A stretch of 64,000 bases of DNA. Origin: Phoenix dactylifera. Its lineage: Eukaryota > Streptophyta > Magnoliopsida > Arecales > Arecaceae. Both the position numbers and the translations under genes were made by a program. The notes below the pieces were generated by a model. The model was given only the letters and a program-made list of their open reading frames with translations, did not search any database and was not told the DNA's origin. The stretch lies in the NCBI RefSeq assembly GCF_009389715.1, contig NC_052395.1, forward strand, positions 19,867,993-19,931,992, given 5' to 3'. Below, in pieces: positions 36,100 to 47,694 of this stretch. Numbering within the stretch: position 1 is the stretch's first letter; every line of letters begins with the position of its first letter.

Positions 36100-36154
36100 T
36101 GAACCAAAACTTTTGACTCCTTGCAGCAATTCTTGATTTATCAGCAAGTGGCAA
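36100..36154 (-). other. Exon-like segment, minus strand
   Basis: An acceptor with a good pyrimidine tract (GCTTTCCCAGCAG) and a GTGAGT donor bracket 55 bp reading LPLADKSRIAARSQKFWF. It is not recognised, and the frame relationship to the 35.6-kb segment is ambiguous. It is listed because both borders are canonical. Confidence 0.25.
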
Positions 36155-36763
36155 CTGCTGGGAAAGCACTTGATAGTCAAAAGTATAAATGCTAAATTAG
36201 TAATGAGTATTAAATATTTCAGGGAATATGCCCTTTATAAAATGACATGGATCAAACTGGTTTGTATCTTTGATGGAGGAAGACAATCATAATTAATTGA
36301 ATGAGAGAAAGTATTCATAAAGGAGGTTCTAGGTCGACAGAGCCATATTTATTTTCATTAAGTTAATGCATACTTTGTTTCTCAACATAATTTTAGAGCA
36401 CACATTCATCACAGCTAGATATCAAAATAGGCAATAACTTTTTGTTCTAATATTTCAGCATATTAATAGTAAAACAGAGTTTGATGCAGTATAACAAGCA
36501 ATAACTATGCAACAATTAGCCAAAATAATTTATCTATATACCAGGCTGATAACTCCTGATAAGAAAAGATAAGTTGAATTTGATATGGAATATTTAGTAT
36601 CTATAGGCCATTTACAGGTTCGGAAATAAACTTGTGATATGCTCAAGTTTGAAACCATATAAGCAGTTTGGCTCAAGAGGGAAAACACCTAGAGTTAGAC
36701 TCTGACACGTAAACACTAAAAAGTTTTTTTTTTTCTGGGTCGTTCACATCATGAAAATAGTAT

Positions 36764-37310
36764 AAATTTCAAAGAAACCCAAAAGAAGTCATTAGAAAGA
36801 GGGTAAGTAGGCCGAGCGACACTATGAACTAAAGGGTTTAATTGGATCGTTTACATCATTTAAATCATAGAAATTTCAAGGAAACCCAAAAAATTCATCA
36901 GAAAGATACTAGCTTTAAGATCGCAACACCAACAACCAACGGCTTTTGGGAATAATTGCAAATATTTGTGTTAAAATTTAAAATAGTAGAAATTTCAAGA
37001 AGCCCCAAAGAGATCACCAGAAACGTACAAGCTTGAAGATGACGATATCAACGAGTTTTAGGACTGGAGTAATTTCAAATATTTGTATCAAAGTTGGAAA
37101 ATCATATAAATTTAGAGAAAACACCAAAGAAATCGTCATAAAAATACGGGCTTCAAGATGACAATATCAATGACTCGTAGCACTGAAATAATTGAAAATA
37201 TTTTCGGAAAAATTGGGAAATCATAGAAATATTTCAAGAAAACTGAAAACAAATTATTAGAATGATACTACCTTTTAGATCAAAATATCAGCGAGTCGTA
37301 GCATTTAAAA
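36764..37310. repeat. Degenerate tandem repeat, about 106-122 bp x5
   Basis: Anchors of the type GAAATTTCAAGAAACCCAAA recur near 36764, 36870, 36992, 37107 and 37226. Each is followed by an AGAAA-ATAC block, a (GA)AGATGACAATATCAA-like block and a TAATT-AAATATTT block. The array ends about 25 bp before the copia insertion. No similar array is seen elsewhere in the window. Confidence 0.6.
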
Positions 37311-37339
37311 TATTCAAGACACCCACGCGTTAGTAGATC

Positions 37340-37656
37340 TGTAAGATAAACACATTAACATAAAACAAGGATTTCGGATCACTTACAGATTTTCTCTTTT
37401 ATTCGATTCACTGATCAAAGAGTGGATTTTACCAATGAAAATCTACTGTTTTCCACAACCTAAATGCCCAAGTCACTTACAGAGAATCTCATAACCACCC
37501 CCTTTTTAAATGAAGCCTTATGCATAACTGTCAATAGATAGTTTCAGGGTTGGAGAGATGTCTATGGAAAGACATCTCTTTTGGACATGAGATCATGTCT
37601 TTTGGTTACCGGTTTGGTTGAACCATCATGGGTGGACCAAACCCGTTTTTCCAACA
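37340..37656 (-). repeat. Copia 3' LTR
   Basis: 317 bp, TG...CA ends, 97.8% identical to the partner at 44908-45224. The inner edge abuts the polypurine tract (minus strand AGTGGGAGA). Confidence 0.95.
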
Positions 37657-38794
37657 TCTCCCACTCACACATGATGGGTTCAACAGTGTGAGTTTTAACC
37701 ATTACGAACAAGTCTTTTCTCTGCGATTTTCATACAGGCAAATAGATCGTGCGACCAGCATACCAATAAAAAAAATGATAACGAGCTCACACTACCATAC
37801 ATCTGTTAGGAATATATAGTAGTTCAGTAGAGTAAGTATGCAGTACCCCAGAACATTTAAGTCACATTTCAAGTACCTCATGATCTCACTTTAACTTATC
37901 AGTTATCACATTATTTGTTTTCTGTTTTGTATTCACAATCATGCTTTAACACGTAGTCAAGATGATTGGTCGACCAGTGAATACAACAAAGAAATGAGAC
38001 ATAAAATGATCTTCCTTTCTATCTCGAATCTCTTAATTGTAGTTTAGTTGCTTTTCCAGATATGTCCCAATAAATCGAATCAAGCATGACTGCAGGTAAC
38101 ATTCCAAGATAGCATACACTGAACTAAATCTCAAGAAACAGTAAAAGTAATAAGGGTACTAATAGAGGTAATTATAGCCTCAGGGCTCACACAACGAGAG
38201 AGAAGAGATCAATTCTCTCGTTACCCTTATTGGTCGAATTATGCACATGTGGTATGAAGCGCATGTTATGGTATTTTTCTCCTTTTCCATGGAGCGTATG
38301 TTGATTCTCATTATATGAAATACCATACAAATGATAGTTCAGACATACTTAGTGTCCAACTTGAGTTCACCACTCTACTTTCTTTCTCATTATTACTACA
38401 GAACTCACATTTAGCATTTAAAACAGACAAGGTGATTTGTGGGTTTACTCACCTTCGATCACAAAATATTACATAGTGACCTCATCTTGATTTACTATCA
38501 AGGCGATACTAATTTTAAGTTTGAGCTCATAAATACGTTATGCTTAAAATTGTCTCATCTCTATCAACCACAAGTTATAGAGGTGATTGCCCGTGTGAGA
38601 AGGCCAATCTAATTTCTGTCCAACATACATTTCTTTAAATGAACTAATCATATGCACTAAGCATTAACGCATATATATATATATGCATATGTGTGTGCTT
38701 AAAAAAAAATAAGAACTTAGCATTAATATAAATACATACATGTGAATCCCAAATGAGAAATTAAAATATCTCATTATTCAAACCATTAAGTACA
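37657..38794 (-). other. Copia 3' untranslated interior
   Basis: 1.1 kb between the RNase H stop and the 3' LTR. No coding frame of note. It has a short (TA)n at about 38672-38682 and ends in the polypurine tract. Confidence 0.7.
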
Positions 38795-41700
38795 TCAAAG
38801 TCTACGAAGACCTAAAGATTTCACATGTCTCATAAATACATCTCTAGGAATAGATTTAGTAAACGGATCTGCAATCATTTGATTCGTAGATATGTACTGT
38901 ATGTTCACTTTCTTTTGTGCAAACATGTCTCTCACAAAGTTATACTTTGTATCAATATGCTTAGTCTTTGAGTGATATTTGGGATCTTTTGTATAAGCTA
39001 TCGATGCTTGGCTATCACAATGTACTAGTACTGGATATGCAGCATTTTTCATAACCCCCAAATGATTAAGAAATCTCTTTAACCAAACTGCTTCTTGTAC
39101 CGCCGCTGAAGAAGCTACAAATTCAGCTTCCATCGTGGACAAAGCTATACAAGTTTGTTTCTTACTACTTCATGAAACTGCCCCATTACTTAGTAAGAAA
39201 ACATAACCAGAGGTTGATTTTCTTTCATCCAAATCACCTCCCCAATCAGCATCTGTATAGCCTTCAAGACGCAAATCATTTCCTTGATAACATAATGAAT
39301 AATCCGCAATACCTTTTAGATATCTCAATATCCTTTTGACCGCTTTCCAATGGTCATGGCCAGGGTGTGATTGATATCTACTTACCATACCAACTGCAAA
39401 GCAGATATCTGGCCTTGTACACATCATTGCATACATAAGACTTCCAACTGCACTGGAATAAGGAACTCTTTTCATTTGCTCTTCTTCTTGTGGAGTCTTC
39501 GGGCACATTCTTTGGCTTAACGCTTCAGCTTTTGCAATGGGAGTATCAATGGGTTTACAATCTTGCATATGAAACTGTTCAAGAATTTTCTTTATATAAG
39601 GCTCCTGTGAAAGAGATAATAACCTTTTTGAACGATCTCTTTCAATTTTAACCCCAAGAATATAATTAGCTTCTCCCATGTCCTTTATTTCAAAATTCGT
39701 GAACAACCAATTCTTAACTGATGCTAAGAATTCTTTATCATTAGCAGCCATTAGTATATCATCCACATAAAGTGATAAAATCACAAATTTGTCTTTGGAT
39801 CTTTTAATATAGACACAGTGGTCTTCATTAATCATGGCAAAATCATATGATATGACAGCCTGATGAAATTTTATATTCCACTGTCTAGAAGATTGTTTAA
39901 GGCCATAAATCGACTTCAAAAGTCTACACACTTTGTGCTCTTGGCATTCTTTAATAAAACCGATAGGTTGTTCCATATAAATTTCTTCTTCCAATTCTCC
40001 ATTGAGAAAAGCTGTTTTTACATCCATTTGATGTAATTCAAGAACCAAACTAGCTACTATGGCTAAAATTATGCGAATTGAGGTGAATCTCACAATAGGA
40101 GAAAATGTCTCTTCATAGTCAATCCCCTCTTGTTGTGTATAGCCTTTTGCTACAAGGCGCGCCTTATATCTTTCTATTGTGCCATCTGCCTTGCGCTTTA
40201 TTTTGAGAACCCATTTGTTCCCAATTGCTTTCCGACCTTTCGGAAGATCAACCAATTTCCAAACTTGGTTTGATCTCATTGACTCCATTTCTTCTTCCAT
40301 TGCTTTCATCCATTGCTCTTTTGCAGGACATTTAAGAGCTTCATCAATATTTCTCGATTCACCTTCCTCTTGAGGTGTAACAAGAAATGCTTCTCCTTCA
40401 ATCTCAAATCGTCGACGGGGAACTAATCCACGGTTACTTTTTCGTAATTGAGATTGTTGTGAAATAAATTCATCATTTCTTGAATTTCTCCCACTTGAAC
40501 CAGATGTTGTTGATGGATTTTCAAGATTTTTTACCAATTGAGTTTGATTAAACAAATTATCATGGTCCTCTATCTCAAATAAAGATAAACCTTTATTTAT
40601 TTCACCCTGATTTGGAAAATCATTTTCCAAAAATGTGGCATTACGAGATTCAAACTCAGTAATACTTTCATTGTCAGTGTTACCAACGAACACATATCAT
40701 TTGGAGGTTTCAGAATATCGAATAAAAATACTCTTTTTGCCCCTTGGACCCAATTTTCCATATTTATGAGAAGAATCATGAATATATGCAGCGCATCCCC
40801 AAGGTCTTAAATTACTTAGGTCAGGGTTGCGACCGGTCCATAATTCATAAGGGGTGGAAGTTACTGATTTTGAGGGTACTAGGTTAAGTACATATGCAGC
40901 TGTTAATAATGCATCACCCCAATAGGTGATCGGCAAATTAGCTTGTGCCATCATAGACCTAACCATTTCCAATAGGGTTCTATTTCTTCTTTCCGCAACG
41001 CCATTTTGTTGTGGAGTACTAGGAATAGTTAACTGTCTACCTATTCCCTTTTCATCACAAATTTGTTTGAACTGATCAGACAAATACTCACGTCCACGGT
41101 CAGTTCTTAATACTTTGATTTTCCGGTCTAATTGATTTTCAACAAAATTTAAATATCTTATAAAGCAATCTAATACATCAGATTTGTGAGATATCAAATA
41201 GACATAACTGAAACGTGTATAATCGTCAATAAATGTGATGAAATAAGAAGCCCCATGTCTTGCCCTTACATTCATCGGCCCACAAATGTCAGAATGAATT
41301 AATTGCAATGGAAAATCGGCTCTAGTTCCTTTACCAAATAGTTTTCTTGCTGTTTTTCCTGCTAAGCAATATTCACATATAGCTAGATTAACCTTTTCAA
41401 CAGGGCCTAATAATCCCTCTTTGGCTAATCTATTCATTCGTTGTTGCCCAATGTGACCTAACCTAGCATGCCAAATATTTTCATCCATGTTTGGATTACT
41501 AGTAGATGTAACAAAGGAAAAAACAGTACTTATTACATTACACATACTATAATCAGTATCAAGTACAATAAAACCATTTAGTACATAACCAGATCCATAA
41601 TAAGTTGTCCCTAGCAATATGTCTACACCATTACCATGAAAATTTAAGATATAGCCAAACTTAAGTAACATAACAACAGAAATTAAGTTTCGCCGAATAT

Positions 41701-42829
41701 CTGGAGCATATAATACATCATGTAGAATTAAGGGTTGACCACCTCGCATATTCAATTTGCAGGTGCCAATCCCCTTTACTGCAACTCTTGAATTATTTCC
41801 CACGTATATCCATCTTGCTCCTTGTGGAATTCGACGATATTCCACGAAAGCGTCTCGATCTCTTGCTACATGGTATGTGGTCCCTGAGTCTACAGTCCAC
41901 AAAAGATGAGATTCAGCTAAGAACACAGAACTTGAAACATAAGACATACTCATATTTGTGCTAAGGGTTTTTACCTTCTTTGCCTCGGAGCATTCACGAG
42001 CAAAGTGACCCTTCTTGCCACAGTTGTAGCATCTCAATTTTGCTTTGTTCCTCTTAAAAGGACGCTTTCTTTTACCCGGCTGGCTATGCTTGAGCTTCTT
42101 AGAGGTCTTGCCATTACCATTGCCTTTCTTAAAATGACCACTAAAATGCTTTCACTTGAAGCCCGAAGCTCCTTGCGAACTAGTGTTAGCCATATACACT
42201 TCATTAGTGGTTTTATTTGCCTCAAGACGGTCTTCCTCCAATTCCAGATGACGACCAGCATCAGTGAAAGTTCTAATGCTTTCATTATGGGTTAAGTGAA
42301 CTTTCATGTGCTCCCAACTGTGAGGCAAAGATCGAATTATAGCTTAAACTTGTTGTTCATCAGTTAGCACATGTCCAACATCTCGCAGTTCACTTATCAT
42401 GTTCGACATTTTCCTTAAATGCTGCTTCATATTATTATTAGTGCGTTTCTTATATGTGTCAAACTTGATGGTCAGCTGCCTAAGTTTGGTGACAGAAGTT
42501 CCACCAAACTTTTCTTTTAATGCTTCCCATATTTTCTTTGCCATCTCAAAAGGCCTGAACTCTCGCATGATATCATTTTCCATGCTACTCAGCAATGTAA
42601 TCCGAGCAATTGAGTTCTTCTTTTTCCAGACAATATAAGCCTCCTTATCCTTTATGTGTTGAACCGTTATTCCATCCTCAGGCTCCTTCATGGTATGGTT
42701 TAAGGCTTCCAGCGCCTCTTGTTCCTCCAATACATATTGGATTTTCATTTGCCATATTTCATAATTTTCACCATTCAATTTTTCACCCTTATTAAGTTCA
42801 GCTACTATATTCTTAGATGCTGAAGCCAT
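38795..42829 (-). pseudogene. Copia gag-pol, 1344 codons, four nonsense codons
   Basis: One frame runs from ATG 42829 to TGA 38795-38797. The order is Gag (UBN2-type, LNGENYEIWQMKIQYVLEEQ), zinc knuckle CYNCGKKGHFAREC (about residue 266), protease VDSGTTYH (D about 314), gag-pre-integrase (WHARLGHIGQQRM) and integrase (IHSDICGP, FIDDYTRFSYVYL, PQQNGVAERRNRTLLEMV). RT follows (KARLVAKGYTQQEGIDYEET, MDVKTAFLNGELEE, catalytic YVDD), then RNase H (STMEAEFVA, KTKHIDTKYNFVRD). The frame is interrupted at 42344-42346 (TAA), 42152-42154 (TGA), 40697-40699 (TGA) and 39170-39172 (TGA). There is no frameshift. The domain order and motifs place it in Ty1/copia; the lineage is not assigned. As it stands the element cannot make full-length Gag-Pol. 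Confidence 0.93.
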
Positions 42830-43170
42830 TGCAGAAAACTAAATTTCTACATAAAGACAAACATGCACACAATTAATGCCAAGCACAACACATATTTTTC
42901 TTTGCCACTAAACACAAATAAAATTAATGCTAATTCACATAATGGCATGGAATTGAAAGTTCACTATAAACATTAATTTTGATTCTTAGCAGACAAAGTT
43001 CTAGTTCTTAAGACAAATTATATAGTAAGTCTTAGAACTCCCACTTAAAACATGTATACTAAAACATTAAAAATTATATAAACATGGAGACATTTATTAT
43101 CATAAAAAAAATTAAATAATTAATACACAAGTAAAGAATATAAGTCATTCTAGCTTCGACTAGTTTTCAA

Positions 43171-43665
43171 CTAGTGATTTTGCCATCTAAGAACCCGAAC
43201 CCTCCTTGGAATAGTATCCTCAATTTCTTTTTGAATCATAGTTGATACTGTTTGTTCGATCCAAGGAACCATTATTCTACTAATGGTATGACCTCCAGCT
43301 ACTGTTAAAATTCCACTAATCTCATGCATTAAGTACTCTTTTATAAATGCTCTCACCAATTGAGCATAATCTCTCACTGCTAAGGAATTCCAAATATCTC
43401 TTAGAACTTGTTGCCATGATCCAAATAGAGAATCATACAACACTTGGTATCGTTGATGTTGACATAACGCATGTCCTAGATGAATGATTTCTTCCATCAT
43501 ATAATGAATAGTTTGTACATGTAAAATCATGTCATCATTAGGATCCATCCTTATAACTTGTAATGTGTGCAACAAATCTCTAAGCCTCGCCCTTTGTTCC
43601 GGGGTCCTTGCTGCCCTCGGAACCCTCACTAAGAGTGGTACTCGTGGTATTACTTCCTACAACAA
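43171..43665 (-). CDS. Open frame of unknown function in the copia leader
   Basis: On the gag strand, between the 5' LTR and gag, a frame of about 160 codons runs to a stop at 43171. It has no ATG near its beginning: the track-style start at 43629 is GTG, and the frame is open back to a TAG within TTGTAG at about 43660, which also looks like a splice acceptor. It could therefore be a spliced exon. The product is rich in charged and aromatic residues (DLLHTLQVIRMDPNDDM, HYMMEEIIHLGHALCQHQR, YDSLFGSWQQVLRDIWNSL). The LGHAL and SLFGSWQQVL spacing loosely recalls the UBN2/Gag fold of copia elements, which would make it a second gag-like fragment, but the likeness is weak. Alternatives are a captured host exon or chance. 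Confidence 0.4.
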
Positions 43666-44907
43666 ATGTGGAAAAAATGCTTAGGCATAACACTGAAATA
43701 TAATAACACACAATTAAAGGATGCGAGAACATTCAATTTCAAAATTTCCAAATGTCACACATACAATCACGGTATGATTGAAAAAATTTCAGAATTTATT
43801 TATTTTTTTCTCATAAAAAAATATTTTTCTGTAATTTTAACTCATTTTCGAATATAAATAATAAAAAAATTATTTTATATTCGAAAAAATATTTAAAAAA
43901 AATTACAGAAAATTAAAAAATTAATTATTATTATTTTGAATCCAACGGTACAAACTACGTCTCATTATACTTCTCCAGAAAATTGGTGGCCCGCCCGTTA
44001 AACTTCCACTGTTGAGAGCGGGAGGTGTTCGCTGTTATGTGAAACCAGCCTCACGCAGTCCCCTCCGCTTAAGGAGAAGCGCGACCCAAGCTTTTGCTGA
44101 GGCCACGCATCCCACCACCCAAACTTGGAATGGGCAAACGAACCCTTCGCACCAACCGCACCCAGACTCGTTGACGAGACCCAACGTTCAAACCACCAAG
44201 TGCCCCCGTTTGGATTACAAGCCCCCACCACGAAGCTCGGCCTTCTTTGTTTAAATATTATATTCTTCCCAACGTAGCCCATCTCTCCTCCTTTCTCTTC
44301 TTCAAGATGTTCGGATGAAAAAAAAAAAGTAAGAAGAAGATGAGGAGGGGAGAAAAAAATGGTCTGGGGCAGTTGGGCTTCCTTTTTTTTTTTTATGAGG
44401 TGGCCGTGTGGGAGACGCCATCCGTGAGCCGTTTAGAGGCCGCTGTGCAAAGGGGAGGTCTTCTTCACATGAAAAAAATTTTTTTTTTTTTTTGCAGAAA
44501 CAAGCCTGAAATTTTCGGGCCTTGTTTCTCCCTCCATAGTGAACGAAATTAAGTGTATTATATATGGATAGAAAGCTTGTTTCAAGGGCTTTCCATTGAT
44601 ATAAGTTTCGTTTCCCAAAACAAACTGTGGAGAAAGTTATCAAGGTTCAAAGTTCCGAGTTTTTTATCTTTATGAATTTATATCTCTCAAACTACTGCAC
44701 CAAACATCACCAAACTTTCCAGATATCATCTACATATCATATAGTATCTTCATGTAAAAAAACACGGCCTAACTCTATGTGTAAACAAAACCGCCATTAA
44801 TGGCCATTCAAGGTGGTGAGTGCGAGAGCAATGGATTTAAGATATTAAAACATGTAATATCCACTCCAAAACATTTCAGAAATCGAACAAACATGCTCTG
44901 ATACCAA
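43666..44907 (-). other. Distal copia leader
   Basis: This is non-coding so far as I can see. It includes AT-rich DNA (43790-43940), then a GC-rich part (43985-44300) with short frames on both strands, and poly-T/poly-A runs near 44384 and 44478-44493. The primer-binding site is at its LTR edge (44892-44907). Confidence 0.6.
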
Positions 44908-45224
44908 TGTAAGATAAACACATTAACATAAAACAAGGATTTCGGATCACTTACAGATTTTCTCTTTTATTCGATTCACTGATCAAGAAGTGGATTTTAC
45001 CAATGAAAATCTACTGTTTTCTACGACCTAAATGCCCAAGTCACTTACAGAGAATCTCATAACCACTCCCTTTTTAAATGAAGCCTTATGCATAACTGTC
45101 AATAGACAGTTTCAGGGTTGGAGAGATGTCTATGGAAAGACATCTCTTTTGGACATGAGATCATGTCTTTTGGTTACCGGTTTGGTTGAACCATCATGGG
45201 TGGACTAAACCCGTTTTTCCAACA
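44908..45224 (-). repeat. Copia 5' LTR
   Basis: 317 bp, TG...CA ends. The primer-binding site TGGTATCAGAGC begins one base inside on the minus strand, and the AGATC target duplication follows at 45225. Confidence 0.95.
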
Positions 45225-45535
45225 AGATCTTTATTGACCTTCATTTCGAAGATCAAGAAGTCATCAATCGAAGAAGGATGAAGCAAAGAAAATTAAAGGG
45301 AACTCTGGTGCAAGAAGATAACGAAGAAGCAGAAGAGATAATGGTAAAGAAACAAAGAGAGAGCCGCACAATAGATTAAAACTCAGCTCTTAATTAGGGT
45401 TGTCCTTATAGAGAATAAATATGATCCCGTTCGAATTTTTGGAGGAACGAGTAGAAGAAACTTGAAAGAAAATCTAAAATCAAGAAATGGATAGATTCTT
45501 CAAGAACAGAATAAAACCCTAGATATCTTACCGAA

Positions 45536-45712
45536 TTCGATGCACCTGGAGCTCTCGAGGAAGAGAGAATGGAGTTCTTATCAACGATCAGAGCCACCGG
45601 AGAAGAGACGACGCCTTCGGGCCCCCTCCTTCCCCAGGGAAGAAGGCCGGGAACGTAGAAAAGTGGGAGTCGGTGATCTAACGGGCTGCTACGAGGAGAG
45701 GGGGGGTTTTAT
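45536..45712 (-). promoter_or_regulatory. Putative TATA promoter and leader exon, minus strand
   Basis: On the minus strand TATAAAA (about 45706-45712) lies in a C-rich context. About 140 bases of GC-rich, CT-rich leader-like sequence follow, then GAATTCG|GTAAGATATC at 45537/45536, a strong splice donor. No ATG occurs between the TATA box and the donor, so the exon would be untranslated. The copia element then sits in the following intron, in the same orientation. The downstream exons would have to be to the left (candidates at 36.1 and 35.6 kb). The gene is unidentified. Confidence 0.35.
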
Positions 45713-45739
45713 AGGGGAAGGCCGGTAGGCTACGGCGGT

Positions 45740-46154
45740 TTGGAGTTTTAAGCTAACCCGGAAAGTTGAACCGGATTCAATTATCAGAATTAGACCGGAC
45801 CCGAACCGTCCGGGTCGGTCGCTGCATGACCCGGTTCAGTATAGACCATGAACCGAACAAACTCTTTCTTTTGTGTGTGTGGTTACAAGGGAGGTTGCAA
45901 ACCTGTAAATTAAACCCAAATAGAGGAACCAAAAAAGGAACAATCTTTGAGAAAATATCGGAGAAGAAAAAAATAAGACTATTAAATACCAAATAATGAA
46001 AGAACGTGTTCATATTAAAATCAGTCCACGTACCTCATCCTCTATTCAAAAAATTAAAATAAAATAAACAGGATCGAATTTCTTAAAAGATAGATGATCC
46101 AAAAGACGTGCAATTTAATTTTTCGAATGATGCATTATTTAAAAGATGCATGAC
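45740..46154. other. Intergenic repeat-derived DNA
   Basis: The first ~120 bases are rich in GACCCGG/CCGGGTC words like those in hAT-type repeats. The remainder is AT-rich. No gene is supported. Confidence 0.4.
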
Positions 46155-47279
46155 TTAGGCCCTGTTTGGGGGAGCTTTTTTAGATGAAAAACTGTGTTTG
46201 GTAAATTTTTTAAAAAACTGTTTCAGCTTTTGCGGGAAGCTGAAAACAGCTTTTGGGAGGAAGATCCAATTTGAAGCTTTTGGAAGGAAGCTGTTTCAGC
46301 TTTTTCGGAAAGCTATATTTTTGACCAAAATACCCCCATTTAAAAAAAGAAATTCCTCCCCCAAAACCGTCTCACCGCCTGTTCCTCTCCCAACCCACCT
46401 CCCAATCCACCCGCACCCCCCCCCCCCCCCCGCCGCCCGCCTGTTCCTCTCCCAACCCACCCGCACCCCCCTCCCCCCCGCACCGCCGCCGCCGCCGCTG
46501 TGCCTCCCTCTCCCACGCCGCCGCACCCCCTCCTTCTCCCCCGCCGCCGCTGCAGTGCCTCCCTCTCCCCCGCCGCTGCAGTGCCGCACCCCCTCCCTCT
46601 CCCCCGCCACCGCACCCCCTCTCTCTCCCTCGCCGTCGTAGTGCCGCATCCCCTCCGGCGCCGTCAGCCACCGAGACTGCCGCCGGCCACGGCCCGGCCC
46701 CCTCCCGCGGCCGCGGCCTGGCCCCCTTCCGGTGCTGTCGGCCGCGCGGGAGGAGAAGAACGGAGAAGGGGGCAGAGGAAGGAAGGAGAAGAAGAGAAGA
46801 AAAAAAGAAAAGAAAAAAAAAGAAAAGAAAATAAAATAAAAGAAAAGAAAAGAATAAATAAATAAATAAATAAATAAATATTTATATAAATGAATGAATA
46901 AATGAATAAATAAATAAGATAATAAATAAATACATTTCAATGGATAAAATAATAAATAAATAAATGTATAAATAAAAATATATATACGAATGAACGTATA
47001 AATAAATAAATAAAAAGAAAAATAATGAGTGAGTGGCAAAGAATCTGATCCTTATGATATTGATAAGTATAGTGAATTTGTCGCCATTGCAAATAGTTAA
47101 ATAAAGAGGTAATCTATTAAACAAATAAATAGTTATTTATTGTTGTATTATACTATAAATATATTATTATATTACATTATATCATAATACATTAATATAT
47201 AATGTTAAATAATTTAATATTATGTTATATCGCCATTGCAACAGCTCTACTGCCAACAGCTCCCGCAAACAGGGCCTTA
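46155..47279. mobile_element. PIF/Harbinger-type element, 1119 bp, TSD TTA
   Basis: TTA at 46155-46157 and 47277-47279 flanks ends GGCCCTGTTTG (left) and, on the minus strand, GGCCCTGTTTGCGGGAGCT (right). Subterminal GAGCTTTTTT/GAGCTGTTGG sequence is also partly mirrored. This is the Tourist/PIF signature. The interior is unusual: an extremely GC-rich CCG/CCGCC stretch (46370-46770), then GA/AAAT microsatellites (46750-47020), then AT-rich DNA. Long open frames in the CCG stretch occur on both strands and in several frames, so they reflect composition. No transposase is seen. Confidence 0.78.
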
Positions 47280-47642
47280 ATGCCAATATAAGAAGATCTA
47301 ATTTCAACTAAAGTGAAAAAGAATGCGCTCCTCGAAAGAGATCTTTCTGAAGGTCTCTCACAAAACTAATAAAATAAACACTAAGAACAAGAAAGTTAAT
47401 TAATACCAAAAAAATCTCAATCAACCAATTCAAATGACATTTTATCAAACCACACTAAATTGGAAAAGGAAAAAAAAAAAAGAAGAAGTAAGAAAGAAGA
47501 TAACGACAAACCAAATCAAGAGATAAATTAATTAGAGAAATAAACAATGCAGAAGGAGAAGGTTTGGTAGTCTCCAACTAATCAAGAGCTTGCTAAGTTA
47601 AAAACAAATAGATTCTTATAGGCACCGACTGGTACAAAGGAG
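47280..47642. other. Distal upstream region of RPL35
   Basis: AT-rich, no gene seen. It lies between the PIF-type element and the inverted repeat that marks the start of the RPL35 upstream block. Confidence 0.45.
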
Positions 47643-47689
47643 TGGAGTCATGTAAACTATGAACTATATAATCTATTTACATGACTCCA
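47643..47689. promoter_or_regulatory. Perfect 14-bp inverted repeat upstream of RPL35
   Basis: TGGAGTCATGTAAA (47643-47656) and its exact complement TTTACATGACTCCA (47676-47689) are separated by 19 AT-rich bases. This would form a hairpin or a paired protein-binding site, 290-340 bp before the start codon. It could also be the footprint of a small transposon. Function is unknown. Confidence 0.5.
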
Positions 47690-47694
47690 CATTT

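Larger units (their letters stand above)
37335..45229 (-). mobile_element. Full-length Ty1/copia retrotransposon, 7885 bp, TSD AGATC
   Basis: AGATC occurs at 37335-37339 and 45225-45229. Identical-length LTRs (317 bp) lie at 37340-37656 (3' LTR) and 44908-45224 (5' LTR), both TGTAAGATAAAC...TTCCAACA. On the minus strand the primer-binding site TGGTATCAGAGC (tRNA-iMet) directly follows the 5' LTR, and the purine tract AGTGGGAGA directly precedes the 3' LTR. The order gag-protease-integrase-RT-RNase H is the copia order. I count 7 LTR differences in 317 bp, all transitions; a rice-type rate would imply under about 1 million years (inference). The leader (42830-44907, 2.1 kb) is unusually long and carries its own open frame. 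Confidence 0.97.

Noticed and set aside
46296..47039. Long open frames on both strands, up to 247 codons
   Set aside because: They come from CCG-rich and AAAT-type low-complexity DNA inside a DNA transposon, with several frames open at once.
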